NCBI GenBank assembly: GCA_021819725.1
Contig: JAKAQR010000010.1
Location: 51,791-115,790 of the forward strand
Source of the DNA: Actinomycetes bacterium
Lineage (GTDB): Bacteria; Actinomycetota; Acidimicrobiia; Acidimicrobiales; Acidimicrobiaceae
Direction: 5' to 3'
DNA length: 64,000 bases
Shown here: piece by piece, positions 43,647-51,648 of the stretch
How positions within the stretch are numbered: position 1 is the first letter of the stretch
Layout: each line of letters begins with the position of its first letter
Position numbers and translations under genes: made by a program
Notes under the pieces: generated by a model
The model's input: only the letters and a program-made list of their open reading frames with translations
Databases searched by the model: none
What the model was told of the DNA's origin: nothing

Positions 43647-44552
43647 ATGATTGCAAGCGCCAACGGCGCTATAGGGATTGACGGTGTTTGGGCTGACCTT
43701 GAGGGTGGACTCGATCCAGTCACTGCGGTAGAGCGAGCGGCGTGGTTCGTTGAGGATAATCTCGATGACCATAGTGTTGGCACCGGTGGGCTACCAAACC
43801 TTGAGGGGGTCGTTGAGCTCGATGCTTCGATCATGGACGGCAATACCCGTCGAGCTGGCTGTGTGGCAGCGCTGGCGGGCTACCGTCATCCCATCTCCGT
43901 CGCCCGAGCGGTGATGGAGCGTTCCCCCCATGTGCTGCTGGTTGGGGAGGGCGCAGCGAAGTTTGCCCACGAGGTCGGTGCCGAGGGCGCCCAACTGCTC
44001 ACCGACTCGGCGCAGGCCACCTGGCAGCATGCAGTCGATCAACTGGACCCTGGCCAAGCCGCGGATCCGCTGACGCGGGTGATGGCGCTTACTACCGATC
44101 CGGAGAAGGCAGCTGGTACGGTCAACTTTTTGTACCTTGCCGATGATGGTTCCATGGCCTCGGCCGTCTCAACCAGTGGCTGGGCGTGGAAGTGGCCAGG
44201 TCGAGCCGGAGATTCCCCAGTGATTGGAGCAGGTAACTACTGTGATTCGCGCTATGGGGCAGCGGCCTGTACCGGTTTTGGTGAACTCTCGCTTCGAGCG
44301 TCCACCGCGCGCATGGTCGTTCGCTATCTTGGGGAGGGCATGAGCCCAGAGGAGGCAGGGATTACGGCTATTCGCGACCTCGACAATCTCGTCGACTCGT
44401 CGAATAACTTCATTATGCACATCGTTATCCTCGCTGCGGATGGGCGTCACGCTGCGGTCTCGACCAAGGCGGAGGCGATGTATGCGATTCGAGAGGCTGA
44501 TTGGGATAGCACCAAACTTGTGCCGCGTACCTATGTCCCCATCGAGGGCTAG
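43647..44552 (+). CDS. N-terminal-nucleophile (T2) asparaginase/isoaspartyl peptidase-like hydrolase
   Basis: 301 residues from ATG 43647, placed 8 bases after GGAG (GTG 43641 is too close). The family's autocleavage site is GTVNFL with Thr158 as the new N-terminal nucleophile; downstream are STSGWAWKWPGRAGDSPVIGAGNYCD and ACTGFGE, which in glycosylasparaginases bind the substrate. The usual GTVGAV has become GTVNFL. It cleaves beta-aspartyl or N4-(GlcNAc)-Asn amide bonds in relatives. The context (peptide binding protein, D-aminopeptidase, deacylase) suggests degradation of unusual peptides. Confidence 0.87.
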   Translation: MIASANGAIGIDGVWADLEGGLDPVTAVERAAWFVEDNLDDHSVGTGGLPNLEGVVELDASIMDGNTRRAGCVAALAGYRHPISVARAVMERSPHVLLVGEGAAKFAHEVGAEGAQLLTDSAQATWQHAVDQLDPGQAADPLTRVMALTTDPEKAAGTVNFLYLADDGSMASAVSTSGWAWKWPGRAGDSPVIGAGNYCDSRYGAAACTGFGELSLRASTARMVVRYLGEGMSPEEAGITAIRDLDNLVDSSNNFIMHIVILAADGRHAAVSTKAEAMYAIREADWDSTKLVPRTYVPIEG

Positions 44553-44685
44553 GTCGGTTGCGCGCAGGCGCCACACCGGCGCCGACCGCGGATTGCGAAC
44601 CCAGCACGTCGCCATCTTGTGACCAATGGGGGCCCGTTCGAATGAGAGAGAAGTCGATTACGAGAGTAACAAAGGAGCACCAACG

Positions 44686-45513
44686 ATGAAGGTCTATATC
44701 AGCTTTGACATGGAAGGGATCTCGGGGATCGTCGATTGGGATCAGTGCACTGGCAATGGCCCCGCCGTTGCGATGGGCCAAGAGCTCACCCTTGCCGAGA
44801 TCAATGCGGCGATCGACGGAGCGCTCATGGCGGGAGCCACGGAGTTTGTCGTCAACGACGCCCATTACCGGATGCAAAATCTCGATCCAAGACTGCTCCA
44901 TGGCGATGCGACCTACATCTCGGGAGCCCACAAGCCGGGGTACATGATGGAGGGTCTCACCAGTGATTTCGACGTCATTTTCTTCATCGGCTACCACGGC
45001 AGCATCTCCGGTGTTCCTTCGGTCATGTCCCATAGCTATAGCCCGTCAGTCTTTACGGAGCTTCGGGTGAACGATGTCGAAGTCGGTGAGAGTGGCGTCA
45101 ACGCGCTCGTCGCACTCGGCCAACGTGTTCCCATCGGCCTGATCAGCGGTGATCGCGCGACAGCCCTCCAGGCCGAACCACTCATGAAACAGGCGATCAT
45201 GGTGCAGGTGAAGGAGTCGATCACCAGGTATGCGGCATCGAATCTGCATCCACATCTTGCGCACAAGCGCCTCAGTGAGGCTGCAGAACGAGCGGTGGAG
45301 GCCGCCAAGTCGATTGACCTCCCCGCGATTGACCTCCCCGCGACGATCACGATGTCCTTTCAGACCTCTGATCAGGCGGAGTTGGCCAGCTGGATCGCCG
45401 GTGTTGAACGGGCCGATCTCCGATCCTGCACGATCACCGGCCCTGATCCACTCGCCCTCTACCGCGCTTTTGTCGGTGTGTGTTATCTCACCCGTCAGGC
45501 ACAAGGAAGATAG
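44686..45513 (+). CDS. M55 family D-aminopeptidase (DppA-like)
   Basis: 275 residues from ATG 44686 with RBS AAAGGAG; the frame from 44626 would add 20 unlikely residues. Zinc ligands of Bacillus DppA are all at the same numbers: Asp8 and Glu10 (SFDMEG), His60 (NDAHY), His104 (GYHG), plus a Glu at 132-135. M55 enzymes release N-terminal D-amino acids from peptides and form a decameric self-compartmentalising protease. A short LPAIDLPAT duplication occurs near residue 210. It is followed 3 bases later by the AstE-like gene. Confidence 0.93.
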   Translation: MKVYISFDMEGISGIVDWDQCTGNGPAVAMGQELTLAEINAAIDGALMAGATEFVVNDAHYRMQNLDPRLLHGDATYISGAHKPGYMMEGLTSDFDVIFFIGYHGSISGVPSVMSHSYSPSVFTELRVNDVEVGESGVNALVALGQRVPIGLISGDRATALQAEPLMKQAIMVQVKESITRYAASNLHPHLAHKRLSEAAERAVEAAKSIDLPAIDLPATITMSFQTSDQAELASWIAGVERADLRSCTITGPDPLALYRAFVGVCYLTRQAQGR

Positions 45514-45516
45514 CGC

Positions 45517-46449
45517 GTGCAACAGCGCTTTCTCCATAGCGACCTCGCCCCGATCTCTCATCTGCAGATCCCCTATTTTGAGATTCATGGCGCCCATGAT
45601 GGACCGACGTTGACGCTGGTGGCTGGTGTACATGGCTGCGAGTACACCTCCCAACAAGCGGTCCGGACCTTCATGCGCAGTCTTGAACCCTCCCGTCTCG
45701 GCGGCCGGATTCGAGCGGTGCCGACGCTGAACGTCGATGCGTTCTACGAGCGGAGCCCTTTTGTCTCACCCCGTGATCAGAAGAACCTGAATCGTTGCTT
45801 CCCTGGTGATCCCGAGGGCACCTATTCGGATGCGTTGGCCTACTTCGTGACGGAGGAGCTGATCAAGGGATCGGATTTCTTCATCGATCTCCACGCGGGG
45901 GATATGGTTGAGGACCTCTTTCGTTTCACGATCTACGATGATTCACCGGTGCAGGATGCATCCCGACTCCTCGCCGAGGCCTATGGGTTTCCCTTCTCTA
46001 TCCATCAGCCGATGCTCGACCCAGCGGTGACTGGGGCGACCTCGCAGATCGCTGGCGGCCTCGGGATCCCCTCGATCATCGCCGAGTCTGGTGGGCGAGG
46101 TCTGGTCGAGAATGAGGCGGTCGGGCATCACCTTCGGGGTTTGGCGCGCACCGCCGCCTACCTCGGCATGTACGAGCCCACCGAGCCGATCGAACCAGAC
46201 CTCGAGGTTCGTCATTTTCACCGGTTTGTCTGGCTGCGATCCAAGCACGAGGGATGGTGGGAGCCAACGGTCAGCGTCGGCGAGGATCTCCATGCGGGCC
46301 AGGTGATTGGTACGGTCAGCGATCTCTTTGGTGAGGTCGTAGAGGAGATCCAGAGCCCGGTCGAGGGTGTGGCGGTCTTTTTGACCTCCTCTCCAGCGAT
46401 GAAGGCTGATGGTTTGGTTATCGGAATCGGTGCTGACGAGGAGGACTGA
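45517..46449 (+). CDS. Succinylglutamate desuccinylase/aspartoacylase family protein
   Basis: 310 residues from GTG 45517, 3 bases after the DppA gene. The zinc motif GVHGCE has His39 and Glu42; the FIDLHAGD segment (about 130-137) holds the third ligand, and IIAESGGRG follows with the catalytic Glu. The C-terminal beta domain (about 225-310) is typical of the AstE/AspA subfamily of M14. Members hydrolyse N-acyl amino acids such as N-succinylglutamate or N-acetylaspartate. Here it likely completes the release of free amino acids in the peptide cluster. Confidence 0.9.
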   Translation: MQQRFLHSDLAPISHLQIPYFEIHGAHDGPTLTLVAGVHGCEYTSQQAVRTFMRSLEPSRLGGRIRAVPTLNVDAFYERSPFVSPRDQKNLNRCFPGDPEGTYSDALAYFVTEELIKGSDFFIDLHAGDMVEDLFRFTIYDDSPVQDASRLLAEAYGFPFSIHQPMLDPAVTGATSQIAGGLGIPSIIAESGGRGLVENEAVGHHLRGLARTAAYLGMYEPTEPIEPDLEVRHFHRFVWLRSKHEGWWEPTVSVGEDLHAGQVIGTVSDLFGEVVEEIQSPVEGVAVFLTSSPAMKADGLVIGIGADEED

Positions 46450-46559
46450 GATCGCGTACCATCGTGTGACGTCCCTCGTCCTCCCCAGAGCAATGAACGC
46501 CTTCATTATGGCAGGGGAGTCCGTCCTTTTCCGAAGTGATGGCATCGGGTTTGCGATGA

Positions 46560-47159
46560 TCATTGCCAGAAGGCGCAGCCCGAGAATGGACCTTGTTCGT
46601 GGGCGCTGGTGAACTCGCGGTCAAGGATCGTGAAGTCGAACTCGTCGGTGTAATCACCCTTGAAGCGTTCATTTTCGACTAGATGTGCCTCTTTGCGCAT
46701 TCCGAGTCGCTCACAAAGACGGATTGATGCAGTGTTTCTCGTATCGACGCTGGCAGTTACCCGGCGGATACCGATCTCCTCAAAGGCGAGATGGAGGACG
46801 CCATGGGCGGCCTCGGTGGTGAGGACCTTGCCTCCAAACGCCGGATTGAGGACCCAGCCGATCTCGTCGTTGCCGTCGCGGAGGTTCCTGATCTGGAAAC
46901 TGATGTGACCGATGAGTGCTCCCGAAGCGATCTCCTCGACACCGATCAACACGCCGTCCCCGTCGTGTTCGAGGGAGTGCGTGGCCCATCGTGTGGCGAG
47001 ACGCTCGGCGATCTGCTCTCTGGCCATCGGTTCGAAGGGGAAGAAGAGACAGACCGAGGCCAGCGAGCGATGCGCATAGAGCGCCTCGTGGTCCTGGGAG
47101 GTGAGGGGGTGAAGACGGAGCCGGTTAGTCGAGAATGGTTGGGTCAGTGCAAGGCGCAT
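46560..47159 (-). CDS. RimJ/RimL-type GNAT acetyltransferase
   Basis: 199 residues from ATG 47159. The sequence follows the RimJ/RimL pattern: RLRLHPLTSQDHEALY start, IGHISFQIRNLRDGNDEIGWVLNPAFGGKVLTTEA (about 82-118) and FEEIGIRRVTASVDTRNTASIRLCERLGMRKEAHL. The QxxGxG/A acetyl-CoA loop is represented by FGGKVL, one of the looser forms. Relatives acetylate N termini of ribosomal proteins or small molecules. A GATACT -10-like box lies 6 bases before the start, suggesting another leaderless mRNA. Confidence 0.88.
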   Translation of the reverse strand: MRLALTQPFSTNRLRLHPLTSQDHEALYAHRSLASVCLFFPFEPMAREQIAERLATRWATHSLEHDGDGVLIGVEEIASGALIGHISFQIRNLRDGNDEIGWVLNPAFGGKVLTTEAAHGVLHLAFEEIGIRRVTASVDTRNTASIRLCERLGMRKEAHLVENERFKGDYTDEFDFTILDREFTSAHEQGPFSGCAFWQ

Positions 47160-47165
47160 GGGTCG

Positions 47166-47171
47166 AGTATC
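47166..47171 (-). promoter_or_regulatory. -10 element of the RimJ/RimL-type gene
   Basis: On the minus strand GATACT ends 6 bases before ATG 47159; no RBS is visible between them. Confidence 0.35.
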
Positions 47172-48072
47172 GGGTGGTCAGGACGATCTCGTTGGGATCG
47201 ACGGTGGCGAGGGATGTGATCGGCTGCGTGCGGGGGTTTTGATCGCAACCAGCGTTGGCGCTATTAGCCCAGGCGCTCATGGGGAGAGCTTGAGGATGGC
47301 CGGCTTGATGCAGGCGATGCTCTGGTAATCGGTGACACTTCTGACGTCGCTGCGGCTAAGAGGTCCAGATCGATAGCAGCTGATGGTGGTGCGGTCCACG
47401 CGTTCGCCGGACGTGTGTCTTCAGATGTGACCCTGTCCCTCCGCAACAGGAATGCTGATCAGAGCGTGTGATCACCAGGGATCGTCCTGCCTCTAGGTTG
47501 CACAAAGGCCTTGCACCTGGGTAAAAGCTGGCTATTCTTGACCCCCACCCCCACCCCCACCCGCACTTGCACGGCGTAAATCTTGGATGCACTGCCGACA
47601 GAGGGCGAAAGACGTCATGTGCAACGGGTGGCCAGCGATCGTTGCGGGAACCAATGGCGGGTCCACGGTGCGCGGATCGGCGTTGGGAGCCCCGTATCTC
47701 CGAAGCGAGCGTTGTTGCTCGCAGAACCACCGCAGAGTAGTGAAGACGGAGCTTTACCCGACATTCAAAGCCCATGCATACGTAGGCGTGACGGCCAGCC
47801 ATGCCACAGCTAGATGGATCGAACGTACCGCAAGTATTGCGCCAGTCGTCAGGGTGCCTGCGTTGATCGGAGTTGGCCCACAAGAACAACCTTTGCCGTG
47901 GTGCAAAGGTTCTCGGACCGATCGGTCCATGCGACGAGGCGACGCAACGATCTGAGTGAAACGAAAGTAAGTCTGGATAGTGTTGCAATAACCGATTGGT
48001 GAACACCCTCGGGAGTTCTCCACTTCGAATCCGGTTCATCCTGCCGTATCTCTGGGGTGGCGTAGACGTGCG
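47172..48072. other. Gene-poor stretch of about 900 bases
   Basis: Long open frames exist (for example minus 47356-48279, 307 codons) but have Arg/Ser/His-rich, low-complexity translations, no RBS and conflicting overlaps on the other strand; I support none. A CCCCCA triplication is present at about 47541-47560. The stretch may hold decayed genes or recently acquired DNA. Confidence 0.5.
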
Positions 48073-48192
48073 ATGAGCTCTTCGGAGATAACTACATACT
48101 TCGAGACTGAGACCAAAACGTTGGTGCGGATTTCGGCTGGTTCCGATACAATCGATACAAGGGCCGGTGGTTGTCGATGTCAAGATCCGTGA
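48073..48192 (+). pseudogene. CYTH-like N terminus in frame with, and cut off from, the CHAD gene by TGA
   Basis: A 39-codon frame from ATG 48073 contains YFETETKTLVRIS, whose E-T-E-T-K (residues 11-15) is the ExExK signature that opens CYTH domains. It ends at TGA 48190-48192, and the same frame continues directly into the CHAD reading frame that starts at 48199. This suggests a CYTH-CHAD gene interrupted by one nonsense codon. Confidence 0.5.
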
Positions 48193-48198
48193 GACTCC

Positions 48199-49542
48199 GT
48201 GGACAAGTCCGTCGTTGATCGCAACGGATGCGTTGCTGTGCCAGGCTCTCGGCCATTGGAGTTGGTGGCGAGTCCACACTGGCTGACTCCCGGGCTTCTC
48301 CGTATCCCTACCAAATCCTCCTGTCGATACTCGGTTGCGATTTACGAAAGCATCGACCTGGCTCTAGCAGGCAAAGGGCTGCTGCTTCTCGAGTATTCAG
48401 ATGCCTCGTCAACTAACGTGATGCTCCTCCTTCACAAAAAACGTAGTTGGCGACTCTTGCAGTCCATCCAACTGCGAGGCCATCCTTCGCCAAGCGTCCT
48501 GATCGCATCTTTTAATTCGCAGAACCGGTACAACCTGATGAACGTTTTGCAGGGCCGTCTCCCTCTCCGTTGTGTCGCCCCAGAAGTCCACTCGGTGGCA
48601 AACCTTGAGGGAGACGGGTCGTGGCTGACGACTCTTTGTTTCGGAGCAACTGGTTACGACTACTCGTTGGTTGGCCTGGAGTATGCCCACTCCTTATTGC
48701 CGACTTCGTTCGTGGTGGTTGCACCTCAACCTGGACTCCTCGACGTGTTGTTGGCTGGTTGTGGACTCAGACCTCGAGTACCAGTCGTACTCGGCACCTC
48801 CATGAACACTTTGCCAGCTGCCCGGGCTCTGAAACACGTTGTCGCCGCTCTCAAAGAGAGTTATCTCGCTGAGATCACTTCTCTCTACAGAGGAGATGGA
48901 CCCGAGTCAGTCCATCAGGCTAGGACCTCGCTCCGACGGCTACAGCTGCTTGCAGGGCTTAGCTCTACGAAACTGGAGACAAAGAGTGTTTCGCAGGTGT
49001 TCCACGCTCTTGGGGATATCCGAAACCTGGATATCGTGGTGGCATGGATGAGAGAGAACGCGGTAGATCAATCGCGAGTCGACCAGGCCCTAGGCCTGCG
49101 AACGACCAAATTCAATGTATTCCAGAAAAGTCATCCACTGCGCTCCCACAGACGACTCCTCGGCAGTGTAAGTACGGGGCCGCTCGAATCCGGTCTGACA
49201 CTGTATTCATGGGCCACCAATAGCCGAGCCCAACTGACAAGGGCGCTGGTGGCGATAGATCTTTCTCATCCAAGCTTCGCCACTATTCATCGGTTTCGGC
49301 GACACCTTCGGCAATATTCGGATTTTGTGCAAATCTTTCCGGAATATCGACTTGCCGATATCGTTGTGAAGCAGACGTTGTCCAAACTTGGTCAGCTGTC
49401 CGACCTCTCAACGATACGGGCATACATGAAGAAGGCCTGGCCGGAGTTCGCAGAAATTGGTGCGAGCCGAGATCTGGCAAAGGTCGACATCGTCCCAGAA
49501 CTTCTCCAGCTGCGCAGCCAGATCATCGATTCGACCTCCTGA
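48199..49542 (+). CDS. CHAD domain protein with diverged CYTH-like N-terminal part
   Basis: 447 residues from GTG 48199. Residues about 230-445 are a CHAD domain, a helical bundle with conserved histidines and basic residues (ESVHQARTSLRRLQLLAGL, about 235-253, and HALGDIRNLDIVVAWM). CHAD domains bind inorganic polyphosphate. Residues about 50-80 (AIYESIDLALAGKGLLLLEY) look like the second strand-helix of a CYTH triphosphatase domain, but the ExExK signature is missing from this frame and lies upstream beyond an in-frame TGA (48190). The protein may therefore be translated only as a truncated form, or the gene may be decaying. Base composition is more even than in the neighbours. Confidence 0.7.
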   Translation: MDKSVVDRNGCVAVPGSRPLELVASPHWLTPGLLRIPTKSSCRYSVAIYESIDLALAGKGLLLLEYSDASSTNVMLLLHKKRSWRLLQSIQLRGHPSPSVLIASFNSQNRYNLMNVLQGRLPLRCVAPEVHSVANLEGDGSWLTTLCFGATGYDYSLVGLEYAHSLLPTSFVVVAPQPGLLDVLLAGCGLRPRVPVVLGTSMNTLPAARALKHVVAALKESYLAEITSLYRGDGPESVHQARTSLRRLQLLAGLSSTKLETKSVSQVFHALGDIRNLDIVVAWMRENAVDQSRVDQALGLRTTKFNVFQKSHPLRSHRRLLGSVSTGPLESGLTLYSWATNSRAQLTRALVAIDLSHPSFATIHRFRRHLRQYSDFVQIFPEYRLADIVVKQTLSKLGQLSDLSTIRAYMKKAWPEFAEIGASRDLAKVDIVPELLQLRSQIIDSTS

Positions 49543-50127
49543 TAGGGACGAATTCTGGTGACCATGCCCGTCAAGAATCGATGAGTCGTTGCTGCCTGAT
49601 CAACGTTTTCTCGGCCGCAGTATCAGTCCGAGTGCAGACTCCTGCGAACCTTGAGATGCTCCGTTGACTGGATGCATGTAGTTCACTGGCTAGGAAACCA
49701 GCCGCATGGCCCGCTAGAAAATCGAAACGTCAAAGGATGGGTGTGGTGGCCTGAGCTTGTTGCCATTATTTGATCGAAATAGTCAATGAGTTTGATGCGC
49801 AGCATCAAGACGAGGTGGAAAAGGCGCAGGCCTTGATTATCCTTCGGAAATCGTCGACTGCATCACTGCTAGAACGCATAGTTGACTTGGGCGAAGACGG
49901 GGAATGCCGCCCTTTGTTTGCGTTGTGTTCTTGGGCGAACCTGTCCATTGCCCAAATATCTGTGAAACCGTAAACCGCCTGTTTTCATTTTGATGTACCT
50001 TCATGTTCGACCCTGCCGCAAGGGTTAACGATGGATTCTGGATTACTTTTCAACCGCTCATTGGCTTTCGCTGTAGGGGAAGGCGAAGATCGAGGGCTTC
50101 AGTGTGTCAATAATTTCGAAGTGTAGC
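49543..50127. other. AT-richer intergenic stretch
   Basis: About 585 bases with no convincing gene. A 67-codon TTG frame at 49770-49973 lacks an RBS and family resemblance. The right end leads into the promoter and operator of the glutamine-synthetase-like gene. Confidence 0.45.
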
Positions 50128-50171
50128 TTGACGAGTCGAGGCGTGAGAGGGTAATCTATGGTCTAGATCAT
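50128..50171 (+). promoter_or_regulatory. Promoter and HutC/DasR-like operator of the GS-like operon
   Basis: TTGACG (50128-50133), 18-base spacer and TAATCT (50152-50157) are followed immediately by the near-palindrome ATGGTCTAGATCAT (50158-50171), which covers the expected start point. Its core TGGTCTAGATCA differs by one base from the TGGTCTAGACCA site recognised by DasR-type GntR regulators. Related sites occur at 55616 and 58858. Confidence 0.7.
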
Positions 50172-50295
50172 TTAGGGGGATGCATGACGCTGAGCATCGA
50201 GTTGTACGTCGTTCACAGGCAAGAGAGGGTCATGTACTCTCTGAACGCATCTGCCCTATCTGACCAATGGGTGGCCAATGCGAGGGGGGAGGGGC

Positions 50296-51648
50296 ATGCA
50301 CATAGAGGATCTCAGGCGCCTTGTCGATGCGGGTGAGATCGACACCGTCGTTGTCGCTATGACCGATATGCAGGGTCGTCTGCAGGGGAAGCGTTTGGAT
50401 GCGGACTTCTTCCTCGATGAGACACTCCAGGCTGGCACCGAAGGGTGCAGTTATCTTCTCGGCGTCGATGTGGATATGAATACCGTTCCTGGTTACGAGA
50501 TCACCTCTTGGGAAAAGGGGTATGGTGACTTTGTCCTCACTCCTGACCTCTCCACGCTCGTTCCTACTCCTTGGGTCGATAAGACGGTGTTCTGTCATGC
50601 GGATTTGTCCTGGGTTGATGGATCGAGCGTTGTTGAGGGGCCTCGCAATATCTTGAAAGGCCAGTTGGCGCGTGCACAAGAACATGGTCTCTGGCTACAA
50701 GTGGGCACCGAGCTTGAGTTTCTTCTCTTTCAGGAGAGCTTCGAGGATGCCCGCTCGCAGTCCTATCGTGGTCTTACTCCAGCGAATCAATATAACGTGG
50801 ACTACTCGATACTCGGAACTTCGCGAGTTGAACCGATTCTCGGTCGAATTCGAAGACAGATGAAGGCTGCTGGCATGGTGGTGGAGTCCGTCAAGGGCGA
50901 GTGCAACTATGGCCAACACGAGATCGCCTTCCGTTATTCGGAGGCACTTTCCAAAGCCGATGAACATGCTCTCTACAAGTTGGGTGCGAAGGAGATCGCT
51001 GGCCAGGAGGGGATGAGTCTGTCGTTCATGGCCAAGTTCAATGAGCGTGAGGGCAACTCGTGTCACATCCATCTCTCAGCCACCGATGAGGAGGGTCGTT
51101 CACTCTTCGCGGGTGATGATGGCAAACGAATCCATGGAGCATCGGTGCTGTTCGAACACGCCATCGCTGGTTTGTCGGCGACGATGCGCGATTTTGCACT
51201 GCTCTATGCACCAAATATCAATAGCTACAAGCGCTATGTCGAGGGATCCTTCGCCCCAACGGCGATCGCGTGGGGAATGGACAATCGGACCTGTGCCCTC
51301 CGTGTCGTTGGTCATGGTCAATCGCTGCGGGTCGAGAATCGAGTGCCAGGTGGGGACGTCAACCCGTATCTGGCTATCGGCGCGATGGTGGCTGGAGTAC
51401 TCTATGGGATCGACAACGAGCTTGAACTCGATCCGCCGATGCAAGGGAACGCCTATGTGGCGGATGTGGAGCGAATGCCCACCAGTCTTGGTGAGGCGAT
51501 GGAGCTCTTTACACAATCAGCCATTGCCCGCTCCGCGTTCTCTGATGGGGTTGTTGAGCACTACACCAACATGGCCCAGGTTGAGCTCGACGCATTTGGG
51601 CGTGCGGTGACCGATTGGGAGTTACAGAGGAGTTTTGAGCGACTATGA
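50296..51648 (+). CDS. Glutamine synthetase family protein, probable gamma-glutamyl-amine synthetase (PuuA/GlnA3-4-like)
   Basis: 450 residues from ATG 50296 (GGGAGGGG just upstream; the frame from 50278 has no better start). It has a GS beta-grasp N terminus (VVVAMTDMQGRLQGKRL, about 18-34) and a catalytic domain with GTELEFLLF, GQHEIAFRY, GNSCHIHLS and NRTCALRVVG. The DxxG and NGCG motifs of true GlnA are altered, and there is no tyrosine adenylylation loop. Such GS-like enzymes join glutamate to polyamines, ethanolamine or other amines. It overlaps the aldehyde dehydrogenase gene by 4 bases and opens the amine cluster. Confidence 0.87.
   Translation: MHIEDLRRLVDAGEIDTVVVAMTDMQGRLQGKRLDADFFLDETLQAGTEGCSYLLGVDVDMNTVPGYEITSWEKGYGDFVLTPDLSTLVPTPWVDKTVFCHADLSWVDGSSVVEGPRNILKGQLARAQEHGLWLQVGTELEFLLFQESFEDARSQSYRGLTPANQYNVDYSILGTSRVEPILGRIRRQMKAAGMVVESVKGECNYGQHEIAFRYSEALSKADEHALYKLGAKEIAGQEGMSLSFMAKFNEREGNSCHIHLSATDEEGRSLFAGDDGKRIHGASVLFEHAIAGLSATMRDFALLYAPNINSYKRYVEGSFAPTAIAWGMDNRTCALRVVGHGQSLRVENRVPGGDVNPYLAIGAMVAGVLYGIDNELELDPPMQGNAYVADVERMPTSLGEAMELFTQSAIARSAFSDGVVEHYTNMAQVELDAFGRAVTDWELQRSFERL

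Noticed and set aside
47356..48279. 307-codon open frame on the minus strand
   Set aside because: Translation is rich in Arg, Ser, His and Cys without any domain-like order, has no RBS, and overlaps the CYTH-like start on the other strand.
49770..49973. 67-codon TTG frame between CHAD and GS-like genes
   Set aside because: No RBS, weak start and no recognisable similarity; could be a remnant but cannot be supported.
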